Virus record (IMG/VR): IMGVR_UViG_3300026484_000382 | Coordinates: 1 to 64,000 of that record | Strand: one strand, 5' to 3' | DNA from: a virus | Length of the DNA: 64,000 bases | Part shown: positions 22,090 to 31,884 of the stretch, piece by piece | Position numbering within the stretch: position 1 is the first letter of the stretch | Layout: each line of letters begins with the position of its first letter | Notes under the pieces: model-generated | Databases searched by the model: none | Told to the model about the DNA's origin: nothing | What the model saw: only the letters and a program-made list of their open reading frames with translations | Translations under genes and position numbers: made by a program

Positions 22090-22535
22090 TGATTGTCTTA
22101 TCTTGTAAAGATTATTTTAACCCAACTAATGAGGATAATTATGTAGAATTATTCTCGTTGGGTGAGACTAATTCCGATAGTAGATTAAATAGTAGGGGTG
22201 ATACAACAGTAATTGTGTTTTATCTTAATGATTTACTAAATAAAGTTCTCACAGAAAAAGACACAGATAGATTAAAAAACAGAAGTGATAATATGTTTGT
22301 TGCCCCATACCTTAGTGTTGTGTTAAATAAAATTCTTACAAAAAAAGACACAGATAGATTAAAAAGTAGAGGTAACGAGTTTATTATGGAAGAATTTATC
22401 GAATTTAATTTTTTAAATGATGTTTATATGAAGAATATTGGTTCTAGATTTAAAAGGTTGTTTTTAAAAATAAATAGGGTACTTTACCCTAAAACTGTAC
22501 TACAAAACTATGGTAGGTTGCAAAAAAAAATTTAA
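22089..22535 (+). CDS. Protein with duplicated LNKxLTxKDTDRLK unit
   Basis: 148 residues. Two copies of a ~35-residue unit (LNKVLTEKDTDRLKNR and LNKILTKKDTDRLKSR) are also visible in the DNA. Start overlaps the previous stop (TAATG). Basic C-terminus. Possibly a spike-associated or chaperone-like protein. Unrecognised. Confidence 0.55.
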   Translation: MIVLSCKDYFNPTNEDNYVELFSLGETNSDSRLNSRGDTTVIVFYLNDLLNKVLTEKDTDRLKNRSDNMFVAPYLSVVLNKILTKKDTDRLKSRGNEFIMEEFIEFNFLNDVYMKNIGSRFKRLFLKINRVLYPKTVLQNYGRLQKKI

Positions 22536-22540
22536 TATGT

Positions 22541-22563
22541 TAAAATTAACAAAAAAAGGATTA
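22541..22563 (+). promoter_or_regulatory. -10-like TAAAAT with A-rich leader
   Basis: TAAAATTAACAAAAAAAGGATT precedes the ATG at 22567 and overlaps the end of the upstream region. One of the recurring motif copies. Confidence 0.45.
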
Positions 22564-22566
22564 ACA

Positions 22567-23004
22567 ATGAGAAGTTTTAATTTAATTAAGACAGCGGCTA
22601 AGAAAAAAGATAATGGACTTAACACAGCTGAAAAAGCTGCTATAGCAAGTGCAGGAGTTGGGGCAGCTGCTTTATCACCTTATGCAGCGAAAAGTGTTAT
22701 GAAAATGTTAGCAGAAAGAAGTGGTAAAAAAGCAGATAAATTATTAGCAAAAGCTGATACTTATAAAAATGCTAACAAATCAGGATGGTTCGGTGGTCTA
22801 AGAGAAGGTCACAAGAAAGAACATGAAGAGTTAATGGAAGTTTATAGAAAACAAGCAGAAGCAGCAAATAGAGCTCAAGGTAGAGCAGATTCTGTTGCAG
22901 GGTTTGTAGACAAACATGGTAAAAAATTAAAATATGCCGCAGGTGCAGGTGCCGCAGGTGCAGGAACTGGTTTAGTATATGGACAAGGACAAAGAAGAAG
23001 TTAA
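22567..23004 (+). CDS. LIKTA-tagged protein with two Gly/Ala-rich segments
   Basis: 145 residues from the ATG at 22567 (AAAAAAAGGATTAACA upstream). An earlier in-frame ATG at 22510 overlaps the previous gene and is unlikely. The N-terminus MRSFNLIKTAAKKK carries the shared motif. Residues ~22-45 are Ala/Gly-rich (AAIASAGVGAAALSPYAA). Residues ~120-140 are a Gly/Ala helix (AAGAGAAGAGTGLVYGQG) followed by a basic end. Likely packaged in the virion, with membrane activity inferred. Confidence 0.7.
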   Translation: MRSFNLIKTAAKKKDNGLNTAEKAAIASAGVGAAALSPYAAKSVMKMLAERSGKKADKLLAKADTYKNANKSGWFGGLREGHKKEHEELMEVYRKQAEAANRAQGRADSVAGFVDKHGKKLKYAAGAGAAGAGTGLVYGQGQRRS

Positions 23005-23087
23005 TCATTCCTCTTTCTCTTCTTTTTTCTTCACAAAAAAATAATCTTATAATTAATATTTCATTTTTATAAAACACTTTTTTATGT

Positions 23088-23110
23088 TATAATTAACAAA
23101 AAAAAGGATT
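23088..23110 (+). promoter_or_regulatory. -10-like TATAAT with A-rich leader
   Basis: TATAATTAACAAAAAAAAGGATT at 23088-23110 precedes the ATG at 23116. It is among the cleanest copies of the motif. Confidence 0.55.
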
Positions 23111-23115
23111 TATAT

Positions 23116-23955
23116 ATGGAAAGATTTGGATTTAAATTGTTTAAAGACCCTGATTTAAATTATGAATTGGTTGCAGGTGATGTTAAAATTGCACTTAACT
23201 CTGTAAACCAACAAGAACAAACTGTTACAGTTTATTTTGGGGCTTGGGATCAATATGATCCAGCAAAACAAAAATCAATTAGAACGAAACTTACTTTGTC
23301 GCCAAATGACACCTTACTATGGACATTGGTTAGACTGGTGGATGATGGAGATGGAGGATTAAAAGAAATTCCCGCTGTTGAATTTGTTAAATCTGTAAAA
23401 GTAACTGCTCCTGATGAAGAAGATTTAATCTCTTTAAATCCTAATAATCATGTTGCTAACTTTTATTACAACGATGATGATGATAAGAAATTATCAGAAG
23501 ATGGAGATGATGTTATTTGGGGATTTTTTAATGTAGGTGAATATAAATTTGGATGGTCAACTTCTACAAATGTTGAGGCTGGGTATTTTAGAGCTGCAAA
23601 AAGAGATGATGATGATTCTTCTAAAGAAATTATTATGACTAGAAGAGATGTTTATGGTGATGATGATGACCACCCTGATAGATTTATGTTATGGTCTCAT
23701 GGAGACAGATTACCACATGGTTGGTATATTAAGGACTTTTGGGCATATACTTACCCTAATGATGACGATGATGAAACACAAGCTAATGATATTATCCCTA
23801 AATTAAAAACAATATCAACAGGAGTTGGTAATGCTATTAGATTTGATGTTACTTTTTATATTCCAGAAAATTATACTGGAGATAGTCAAGACCTATCGTT
23901 TAAATTTAAGATACTTGGTCTACAAAATGTTCTTGTTGAACAGAATGAAATCTAA
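23116..23955 (+). CDS. Structural protein with repeated Asp tracts
   Basis: 279 residues. Paralogous at the N-terminus to the gene at 24058 (FxLxxDPxLxYEL... VTVYFGAWDQYD). Four DDDD tracts (near residues 118, 170, 187 and 218) interrupt an otherwise ordinary beta-rich sequence and are absent from the paralogue. They are encoded by GAT/GAC repeats. Position in the fibre region suggests a tail-fibre or baseplate component. The tracts could bind metal or be slippage products. Confidence 0.6.
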   Translation: MERFGFKLFKDPDLNYELVAGDVKIALNSVNQQEQTVTVYFGAWDQYDPAKQKSIRTKLTLSPNDTLLWTLVRLVDDGDGGLKEIPAVEFVKSVKVTAPDEEDLISLNPNNHVANFYYNDDDDKKLSEDGDDVIWGFFNVGEYKFGWSTSTNVEAGYFRAAKRDDDDSSKEIIMTRRDVYGDDDDHPDRFMLWSHGDRLPHGWYIKDFWAYTYPNDDDDETQANDIIPKLKTISTGVGNAIRFDVTFYIPENYTGDSQDLSFKFKILGLQNVLVEQNEI

Positions 23956-24003
23956 TAGAGAGTCTTTGTTTTTTTTGCTGGTAAAGTAAAAACAGTATAT
24001 TAA

Positions 24004-24027
24004 TCGGCGGCACAGGATAGCCGCTAT
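24004..24027 (+). other. GC-rich short hairpin in intergenic region
   Basis: GCGG (24007-24010) can pair with CCGC (24021-24024) in a locally GC-rich stretch that contrasts with its surroundings. Too short to assign as a terminator. It lies between the two paralogous structural genes. Confidence 0.25.
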
Positions 24028-24057
24028 AACAAACAATAATTAAAAAAAGGATAAAAA

Positions 24058-24750
24058 ATGGCAATTAGTGGTAATGTTAATTTATTTGAATTAGGGTTTA
24101 GGTTTTATCATGATCCAAATTTGAGATACGAAATAACTCCGGATTCTCAAATAAGAATAGATCCAGCAACGGGTAAAGCAACAATGTTCTTTGGTATGAG
24201 AGACTATTTGGTTGATGGTGTAAGAACAAGAAAACAGCTAAAAGTTGTTCAAGGTGCTCCAACATTTTTTCTTGAAGCTATAGATGAAACTGGTCAAAGA
24301 AATTGGGATGGTGTAAAAGGAATTCGTTGGGATGACAAAGGAACTATGACGTCTTACAATGATGCCCTTACTGCACCAGAAAGAATAAGTGATTATTACA
24401 ATGCCGACACTGCTTGTCCTAATGATAATACACAAGCTAGAGTTGCATTTGTATTTTGTTATGATAATAACGATACAAGATATAAAATTAAAAACTCTGA
24501 CGATGGTTCAACTAGAGAAGTTTATGCAAGAAACACAACAACTATTACATTAAATAAAAATGAGTACATTTATGGTATTAATTCTCATAGGAGTAGGCTT
24601 TTATCCGAATTGAAATCAGGAATAGATAATGCTTTTAAAATAGAAATTACATTTGATTTGGCTTATGATTTTACTGGACAGCAAAGAGGTTTAAATTTTT
24701 TTACAATGCCTGATACAGTTATTCAAGTTATAGAATATGTATTGGATTAA
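24058..24750 (+). CDS. Structural protein, paralogue of the preceding gene
   Basis: 230 residues. The start (LFELGFRFYHDPNLRYEITPDSQIR) matches the pattern of the protein at 23116-23955, but without Asp tracts. Beta-rich. Ends with FFTMPDTVIQVIEYV, similar in position to LKILGLQNVLVEQNEI of its paralogue. AAAAAAAGGATAAAAA precedes the ATG. Confidence 0.6.
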   Translation: MAISGNVNLFELGFRFYHDPNLRYEITPDSQIRIDPATGKATMFFGMRDYLVDGVRTRKQLKVVQGAPTFFLEAIDETGQRNWDGVKGIRWDDKGTMTSYNDALTAPERISDYYNADTACPNDNTQARVAFVFCYDNNDTRYKIKNSDDGSTREVYARNTTTITLNKNEYIYGINSHRSRLLSELKSGIDNAFKIEITFDLAYDFTGQQRGLNFFTMPDTVIQVIEYVLD

Positions 24751-24762
24751 TAAAGGGTTCTT

Positions 24763-26157
24763 ATGTTAATAACACTAGATTCAATAGGAATGAGGCTAAC
24801 TTATGATAGGGAAGGGAGATACCCTATAGATATCTCCGAACCTATTGATTTACCATCTTATCAAAAAGAATTTGATTGTTACATGTCTTTAAAACAACCA
24901 AAACAATTAGAAGATGGAAGTTGGGAGTGGTATTATAACGACACTATGTTTCAAAATAATGTTGATACAAATTGGGGTTATAATTTTAATAGGATTACTA
25001 CTTGTGGAGGGCCATTTGGTGTAAAAGTTGGGCATAAGTTAGTTAAAAACAAGAGAAATATAAGTATAAATAATATCACCATAGAAGAAATGGTTTGGGC
25101 AGAAAAAGCCATAGATGTTTCTATATTTAAGAATTGGTTTAAAGATAAAGCCCCTTTAATATCTAGTTCTGATGGAGTTATGAATTATGATGAAGCAAAA
25201 TCTCATCAAATTTTCTCTTATTTTAAGCCAGATGGTAATACAGCATTAAGATATGAAGATTACTTTGGTGAAGAATTTTTTTTCTTAGAAAAGCCATATT
25301 ATATATCTGGGATTAACTATGAGTCAGTTGCTTTAAAAAATAATGAATTGTTTTTCAAAAAAACACTTAACAATAAAGAATTTTCATTTGGCGCAAGACT
25401 AATGATACCATCAAGTGTTTGGGACAGTGAAAATACTGTAGATATATACGAGGATAATTATATTAAGATATATGTGGATTTAGCAAATAAAAATATTGTG
25501 TTCGTTACTAAAGGTTTACTAAATACTTCTGCCGAAAAATACATATACTTACCAAATACTTCTAATGAGTTTTTTAATGTATGGCTAACTTATAATAACG
25601 GGGTGGTTAAAGCGGGAGTAAACGATAATATTGAAACTTATTTTTCTAAAGCTATCCTTAAACCAAAGTATATTTTAAATAGAGAAGAGCTGTCTAATAT
25701 AAGGGTAGAAGTTGTTGAAAGTGTTGGAAGAGTTGGAAGATCAAAATATTCATTAAAAATTATAAACGATGAAGATGATAAATTCTTAAAGTATTTATAT
25801 TATAATGATTATGATGAATTAAGCTACAAATATGATTTATGCCAAGGATATCGTTCAACTTCAAGATGCGGTCATAAATATCATTATTCTAACGAATATG
25901 AAGTACACAAATATGGATTGTCAAATATGGTATATCGCTCTTATGGATGTTGTTCGGGTGGTAATGCAATAGAAACATTGCGTTCACCAATAATTGGAAA
26001 AGGTTCTAAAATAAAAATAAGTAACATAGATGGACCATTCTATTTATGGCCATGGTTAAATGTAGGTGTAAAACAAAGAATATATAAAAATATACAAAGA
26101 ATACATCCAATATCTGGAAAATTAGAAACAGTTTCTTCGGAGTTAATTATAGTATGA
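24763..26157 (+). CDS. LamG-like tail or adhesin protein
   Basis: 464 residues. Residues ~195-330 have the order expected for a concanavalin/LamG-like sandwich: FSFGARLMIPSSVW, IKIYVDLANKNIVFV, FFNVWLTYNNGVVKAGVN. A cysteine-rich patch follows at ~366-405 (CQGYRSTSRCGHKYH, YRSYGCCSGG). Probably a carbohydrate- or surface-binding virion protein. The next gene overlaps its stop. Confidence 0.55.
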   Translation: MLITLDSIGMRLTYDREGRYPIDISEPIDLPSYQKEFDCYMSLKQPKQLEDGSWEWYYNDTMFQNNVDTNWGYNFNRITTCGGPFGVKVGHKLVKNKRNISINNITIEEMVWAEKAIDVSIFKNWFKDKAPLISSSDGVMNYDEAKSHQIFSYFKPDGNTALRYEDYFGEEFFFLEKPYYISGINYESVALKNNELFFKKTLNNKEFSFGARLMIPSSVWDSENTVDIYEDNYIKIYVDLANKNIVFVTKGLLNTSAEKYIYLPNTSNEFFNVWLTYNNGVVKAGVNDNIETYFSKAILKPKYILNREELSNIRVEVVESVGRVGRSKYSLKIINDEDDKFLKYLYYNDYDELSYKYDLCQGYRSTSRCGHKYHYSNEYEVHKYGLSNMVYRSYGCCSGGNAIETLRSPIIGKGSKIKISNIDGPFYLWPWLNVGVKQRIYKNIQRIHPISGKLETVSSELIIV

Positions 26158-28280
26158 GTAATAATGTAGAAAATATAATGACTCAAGATATTCTCCAATA
26201 TTTTTCTATTTATGGGGATGAACAATTAACTAGGGAAATTGGAGCAAATGATATAATTGATTTGTGTGATATTGACAACACAATAACATTGTATATAACC
26301 CTTAATGATTATTTATCTATCAATGATCAAGGCCAATTGTGTATGGTTATTGATGGGGAATATAGGGTTGTTTTTTTTGATATAGTAAGAGAAATTGAAG
26401 GTAAATTTTTTAGAAATTATGATTTAGTGGAGAGTATAGAAACAGAATTTTTTTTTGACACAAAGCCATTAATAGAAAACCTAATTAAAAAAATAGATGG
26501 AGAACCTTTTATAAATGTAATGGGAGTTCTTAATTTTTTTAGTTTTAAATCTTTGAGTTTTAAAGAAATAAAACCTGATTATATAAAAGGTGAAGGGTAT
26601 TCATATAGTTCGGAGGAGATATTTAATTATACTAATAAAATAATGACAGGAAATTTCTTAGTTCCTTCGTTTGATAAAAAAATAGGAGACCTAGCATCAG
26701 TTTTTCCAAAAGGAAATGTGGAGATGGATAAAGTCTATTTCTCTAAAAATGAGTTGGATAAGTTATTTTATTTAGATGTGTATTTAAAAAAGAAAGTTTA
26801 TTCTTTCCCAATTATTAGGGATGAAGTTACAGTTGGATATATAAAACAAAAGTATTACGAAGAACAAGTTAAAAATAATTTTTTTTTAACAGAGATTCCT
26901 GAAGGGTCAGATGTTAACCCAGATTATTTAACTTTAATAGAAAAAATATACAATACTAATTACATTAAAGATTGTTTACAGATAGAACCTATAAAAGAAT
27001 ATCCAGGTTTATCTATAAGCGATTTATTTACACACTCGGCTTTATATTGGAATGGTTGTCTTGGAAAAGCACATATTAATATATTGGGGGACATAAAACC
27101 TACTTGTTATATAGTGCAAGACAAGTTTAAAAATTATATGGGTGATTTTAGTTCTGATTATAGATTAGGGCTTTCATCTCATGAAGTGTTTCAACGATGG
27201 GCTTGGTATATAGAGAAAGGAATGGAAAGAACTTTAGATGAGAACGAAACAAATGATGAAATATTTATCTACAATACAAAAACAAAAGGTAATCTTAAAC
27301 GAAAATTAATGAACGAGTCAATAGCAACTGGCTTATTGGGGTTAGGTAGAGTATCGACTATTGAAAGATACAACTCACTATATCCTTATTTAGAGAAAGA
27401 CGGTGCCATGAGAGATATGACGATTCGACCTAATTACTTTTTATTTAAAACACCTCCTTATGGGAAAGAACAATATAAAGAAGGAGAAAGGGGGAGTATT
27501 TGGAGTGACTTTTCAATGCAAAAAATAATATATGCTGCAATACATAATAATGGTGATATGTATATGCAAGATAGGGTTAAAAACGTATTAGATTCGCATG
27601 GTGGTGGGACAGAGTATAATTTTTTTGTTTCTTATGATACTTTTTGCAAAAAACACGACATTAATCTTAATTATATAACTAAAACGGATAATGAAGGGAT
27701 AGCTGAAAAATCATATATTTTAATGGAAAGCTTAAGAGCTAATACAGAAATCCCAACTAAAGTATATTGTGAGTTTTATGACAGAAATCACCCTGCTCCA
27801 TTAGATAATATTTATGCTTACGTCCCAATCCCATTAACTCCAGGAAACTATAAATATAAAAATATTCCTTTAAAAGACGAACATGGTATTATTATTTACA
27901 ATAACAAAGGAAAGCCTATTGTAGACATAAATAAAGGTTTATACAGAATAGAAGATAAAATTGCTATGAAAGAAGATATAGGGTCTAATCTAATAATACA
28001 CAAAAGAAAAAGAAGTGAAGATTCCGATGGAAATGTTACAATAGAAGATTTAGGGGAAGTTGAATATCCTGGAAACACATGGAAAATACCTTTTAATGAA
28101 GGGGAGTATTTGTATAAGTGTAAGTGTAATGCTGTGCATACTTTTATTTCTAGAGACATGAAATTTAAGATAAAAATAAAATTTAAAAAAACACCAAATA
28201 GAGAACAAAATATATATTTTAGATTGTTTGCGCATGATTATACTTTTGGTAGAATGTTTTGCATAAAAAGGAAAAGATGA
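26154..28280 (+). CDS. Large virion protein of unknown function
   Basis: 708 residues, acidic to neutral, beta-rich, with no membrane segment. Overlaps the upstream stop by 4 bp. Aromatic and Asn-rich composition like its neighbours. Co-location with LamG-like proteins suggests a tail fibre or baseplate-peripheral role. No recognised domain. Confidence 0.55.
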   Translation: MSNNVENIMTQDILQYFSIYGDEQLTREIGANDIIDLCDIDNTITLYITLNDYLSINDQGQLCMVIDGEYRVVFFDIVREIEGKFFRNYDLVESIETEFFFDTKPLIENLIKKIDGEPFINVMGVLNFFSFKSLSFKEIKPDYIKGEGYSYSSEEIFNYTNKIMTGNFLVPSFDKKIGDLASVFPKGNVEMDKVYFSKNELDKLFYLDVYLKKKVYSFPIIRDEVTVGYIKQKYYEEQVKNNFFLTEIPEGSDVNPDYLTLIEKIYNTNYIKDCLQIEPIKEYPGLSISDLFTHSALYWNGCLGKAHINILGDIKPTCYIVQDKFKNYMGDFSSDYRLGLSSHEVFQRWAWYIEKGMERTLDENETNDEIFIYNTKTKGNLKRKLMNESIATGLLGLGRVSTIERYNSLYPYLEKDGAMRDMTIRPNYFLFKTPPYGKEQYKEGERGSIWSDFSMQKIIYAAIHNNGDMYMQDRVKNVLDSHGGGTEYNFFVSYDTFCKKHDINLNYITKTDNEGIAEKSYILMESLRANTEIPTKVYCEFYDRNHPAPLDNIYAYVPIPLTPGNYKYKNIPLKDEHGIIIYNNKGKPIVDINKGLYRIEDKIAMKEDIGSNLIIHKRKRSEDSDGNVTIEDLGEVEYPGNTWKIPFNEGEYLYKCKCNAVHTFISRDMKFKIKIKFKKTPNREQNIYFRLFAHDYTFGRMFCIKRKR

Positions 28281-29413
28281 TGGGTTGTTGTTCGTCTAGA
28301 GATTTGTATTGCACGAATGATTATAGTGGTTTTATAGTTTTTAAACCTGACAACTTTACAGTTAAAGGAGTCTATTTTTCTGGGTATGAAGCAAATGGAG
28401 TAGAAACAGCAAATGGTTTTATTTTTTCAGCAGGGAAAGATGGTGTATTTGGGGGTGTTGTAAAAAACGATGAATTTAATGCTATTTTTAATGTTTCTAT
28501 AGATGATTGGTTTCCTGATGTTGATGTCAGTGAATGCAATATAGCTATGATAAAGGCTCTTCCTGTAACTATGGATAAGGTTTATGTTTGTGTTATTGCG
28601 TATAGTGGGTATGATTTGTATTTTTATAGTAAAATAGTAAATGTTTTTACAATATTCAATAATTCGACTATAGAACTAAACAAACAAGAAGAAATTGAGC
28701 CAATTGTAGAATATCAAGCAAACAGTGACAACGAGGAAGTGGTTGACGTAACATCTTCTATTAATAATGATTTTAATGTAGATGAAGCTAGAACTGTTAT
28801 AATGGGAAAAATAAAGGATGATTTAGAAGATATTTTTGATACAAAATTACCTTCTTTTATTGAATTAAAAACTATTTTTTCATTAAACTCAAATGGAGGT
28901 TTTGATGGTATATTATATATGTTAGATGTCGACTGTTTAACTATAAAAAAAAGGAGAATATTTACAGATTTAGATATTAACGCGGGAGATAATATTGAAA
29001 CCGTTAAAACATTAGAAAAGCCTATTGTTATACCTGACAAATATGCTTTCACTAATTTTGCTACATATGGGTTAAGGAATGGTACTTGTTCTAAAATGTA
29101 TAGTGTTGTTAAGAATTCGGATGAAAGTAGTTTTTTGTATTTATTTACGACAGACAAAATAACATTTTTTGGTTATTCAGATGAGAACACTCTTATTTAC
29201 TCTAACACACAAAGCAAAGCAATGTTTTTTAAATGTGATACGGATAAGGTGGATGAGTTTAATATATTTAATAATATTATCATTAACCCAAAAGATGGTG
29301 TTTATGCTAAAACTTTAGATGCGCCCATTGCTTTACCGAGTGGAACATTAGAGCAACAAGATGAAGATATTACTTTTATTAGTTGTTTTGATATTTATTT
29401 TAATTATAAATAA
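28277..29413 (+). CDS. Virion protein of unknown function
   Basis: 378 residues. ATG at 28277 (or 28280) follows AAAAGGAAAAG. An in-frame ATG at 28259 lies inside the upstream gene and is less likely. The N-terminus MMGCCSSRDLYC is cysteine-rich. The rest is beta-rich with an acidic stretch at ~145-170. No family recognised. Confidence 0.5.
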   Translation: MMGCCSSRDLYCTNDYSGFIVFKPDNFTVKGVYFSGYEANGVETANGFIFSAGKDGVFGGVVKNDEFNAIFNVSIDDWFPDVDVSECNIAMIKALPVTMDKVYVCVIAYSGYDLYFYSKIVNVFTIFNNSTIELNKQEEIEPIVEYQANSDNEEVVDVTSSINNDFNVDEARTVIMGKIKDDLEDIFDTKLPSFIELKTIFSLNSNGGFDGILYMLDVDCLTIKKRRIFTDLDINAGDNIETVKTLEKPIVIPDKYAFTNFATYGLRNGTCSKMYSVVKNSDESSFLYLFTTDKITFFGYSDENTLIYSNTQSKAMFFKCDTDKVDEFNIFNNIIINPKDGVYAKTLDAPIALPSGTLEQQDEDITFISCFDIYFNYK

Positions 29414-29425
29414 AAAGGAGATTAT

Positions 29426-31075
29426 ATGTTATCAGTACCCATGGAAGTTTACTTAGATTTTTCTTTAAGAAAAAAAGTAAATAATATAAATATAAATGTA
29501 AATCAGTTAAAATCTCAAATGTCAAATATGGATGTTTTTTATTTATCTAATAGATTCAAACCTACTTCTGACGGGAGAGTGGTGAATACTAAAATAGTAA
29601 CAGACTCTACTTTTTTTATAAGATTTACAGATGAAACAAATAATTTAAATTTTACAATGTTACGATATGCTTATTTTGGTAATGTTTTTGAAAGTGATTT
29701 TGAAACAATGTCTTTTACTCCTCCAGATCCAGAGAATTACGCTAACTATTATGGGGATAAAGTTGTAGAGTTTGAAGAAGGGGATTGGCTTTATTTTGCT
29801 TATGTTCCTTTTGGGAGAAATGTTATAGAGTTAAATGATGGAAAAACTATTACAACTTGTGGAACGCAAGGTAAAGTGTGGATAGAGAAAGGGCAGGCAT
29901 TTAAAAGATATGTTAGTATACCAAAAGTTCCTGAATTGTTTGCTATGGGACCATATAAAATAATGAAGTTAGTAATAGGGTCAATGTGGGAAAAATATGG
30001 GCCACAAAGATATTCTGTATCTATTTTTTCTCCAGATATGAAAGAAGTAGAAGAAAGTGCTTATGATCTTATTCCTATGGATGATGTGCTTTCTTATGTT
30101 AATAATACAGTTGCAACTACAGAAAGGGGTTTACATTTGGTGGATTGGAAAAATCCAGAAACTCCAATAAGAGCAAATGCCTCTATACAAACAGGAACAC
30201 CTATAAGAAATCTAAAAAACAAATTAATTTTAAGTAAAAGTGGATATGTGAATATGAACCATATTGGACCAAAAATAAAAGAAGAATTTACTATTCATAT
30301 GAATTTCTCAGCATATAACACTAACCACAGAGGGACAATCCTTTTTGAGGCCGCTTATGGAATAGATGACGATGGAAATCAAACGCATCATATTACAATA
30401 TGGGCAAATAAAGACGGTTTTATTTGTTATAACTGTAAATTTAATGATGAATATGTGAATACAGGAGAGAAATTACCAACAAATATCTACACAACAATGA
30501 CTTTTGTTTTAGCTAATGTGCAGATTAATCCAGAAAAAATGGATGAAAAAAAATATATGGGATTTATATTTATAAATGGGAGGCAGATATGGCCTAAAGA
30601 GACATATTTAAACCCAGACGAAGTACAAGTTTTAAGTAGGGGATATAAAGCGTATAGAACATATACTGATGTATGTATGAATTTAGAAGCAAACACAACA
30701 ACAATGGCATACATAGATGCAAAAAGTTTATGTATTAAAAAACTACTAAAAGAGTCAGGGTTTGTTTCTATTGAGACTTTAAATCAAGTATATCAACTGT
30801 ATTTAAACGCACCATCTCCAACAAAAGTAGATATAGATAAAGAATTTGTGATTGGGGATGATGATAAAACTACAATAAAAAAGTTATATTTTGGACAAGA
30901 CTCTTATGAAGATATTTTAGACCAAGAATATTATTTTGAAGGTGAAATTTATGAAATTGTAGTATTAAATAGGGCATATACAAGAAGAGAGGTGGAAAAT
31001 ATTAACTTAATCTCATCGTTAGGATATAGTGTAGTTGATATTTATTCACAAGAAATAGAGAAAAAAGATGAATAA
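29426..31075 (+). CDS. LamG/concanavalin-like adhesin
   Basis: 549 residues. Residues ~285-530 fit a LamG-like jelly roll: EEFTIHMNFSAYN, GTILFEAAYG, YTTMTFVLANVQI, GFIFINGRQIW, and the typical closing strand FEGEIYEIVVLNRAYTRREV. The N-terminal ~280 residues look like a separate virion-binding part. Likely receptor-binding tail protein. AAAAAGGAG precedes the start. Confidence 0.65.
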   Translation: MLSVPMEVYLDFSLRKKVNNININVNQLKSQMSNMDVFYLSNRFKPTSDGRVVNTKIVTDSTFFIRFTDETNNLNFTMLRYAYFGNVFESDFETMSFTPPDPENYANYYGDKVVEFEEGDWLYFAYVPFGRNVIELNDGKTITTCGTQGKVWIEKGQAFKRYVSIPKVPELFAMGPYKIMKLVIGSMWEKYGPQRYSVSIFSPDMKEVEESAYDLIPMDDVLSYVNNTVATTERGLHLVDWKNPETPIRANASIQTGTPIRNLKNKLILSKSGYVNMNHIGPKIKEEFTIHMNFSAYNTNHRGTILFEAAYGIDDDGNQTHHITIWANKDGFICYNCKFNDEYVNTGEKLPTNIYTTMTFVLANVQINPEKMDEKKYMGFIFINGRQIWPKETYLNPDEVQVLSRGYKAYRTYTDVCMNLEANTTTMAYIDAKSLCIKKLLKESGFVSIETLNQVYQLYLNAPSPTKVDIDKEFVIGDDDKTTIKKLYFGQDSYEDILDQEYYFEGEIYEIVVLNRAYTRREVENINLISSLGYSVVDIYSQEIEKKDE

Positions 31076-31868
31076 TCAATATATATTACCTGTAAAAATA
31101 ATACTTAATCCCCCAGATGTTTTTTATAAAGCAATTTATTTTAAACAATTTGATTATGTTAAAACCACTTACAAAACTTATAAGCATTATTCCGGCATTA
31201 GTGCTATTAGATTTCCCGGTTTTTACAACGAAGAAGATTTTGATGAATTAAGAATAAAAGACACTTACTTAAAATGGAATAGAAGTAATTATGAAAGTGA
31301 AATTATAACATTCACAAATTTAAAAGAGCTGGCTAATCAAAAGGTGTTTTATGTTGAAAGAGCGATTTTTTTAAAGATAATAAAATATTTTAATTCAGCT
31401 TTTAAAGTAATTGATGTAAAATATAAAGGTAAGAATATATTGTTTTTTAAAGATAAACCTTTCACAAAAATAATAGAACCTACTATAAAAACCATAGATA
31501 TATCTTTAAAGAAAAAACAATGTGTTGCGTTGGATATTAATTATATTGGAATTGATTTTTCAAATATGATTCAGGTTAATGAATACAAGAATTACCGAAT
31601 GTTTACCACAAGTAATAATGTGAAGGGCAAAATTTCTCCTGATATAGTAAAAGAGATAAAGCCTTTTCTGTTTGGAATAAGCTTTAAAATAGAGAATATT
31701 TATGATAAAATACAAGAATATTGTTCTAATTATTTTATAAATTTGGTTTACAGAGGGATTGATAATATAGACACAAAAGAAATGATTTTCAATCGTTTTA
31801 TAAAAGTTAAAATCTCTATTAAAACAAAAGAATATATGGGGCCAACCCATTATTTAATCTTAAATTAA
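31068..31868 (+). CDS. Basic virion-region protein of unknown function
   Basis: 266 residues, rich in Lys, Tyr, Phe and Ile, with no signal or membrane segment. Overlaps the upstream stop. Composition resembles the large proteins at 32850-38089, so they may be one family of rapidly changing structural proteins. Confidence 0.5.
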   Translation: MNNQYILPVKIILNPPDVFYKAIYFKQFDYVKTTYKTYKHYSGISAIRFPGFYNEEDFDELRIKDTYLKWNRSNYESEIITFTNLKELANQKVFYVERAIFLKIIKYFNSAFKVIDVKYKGKNILFFKDKPFTKIIEPTIKTIDISLKKKQCVALDINYIGIDFSNMIQVNEYKNYRMFTTSNNVKGKISPDIVKEIKPFLFGISFKIENIYDKIQEYCSNYFINLVYRGIDNIDTKEMIFNRFIKVKISIKTKEYMGPTHYLILN

Positions 31869-31884
31869 AAAAAAGGAATACAAA

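Noticed and set aside
22510-22566. Longer N-terminus of the LIKTA protein
   Set aside because: It would overlap the previous gene, while the ATG at 22567 follows a strong AAAAAAAGGATTAACA.
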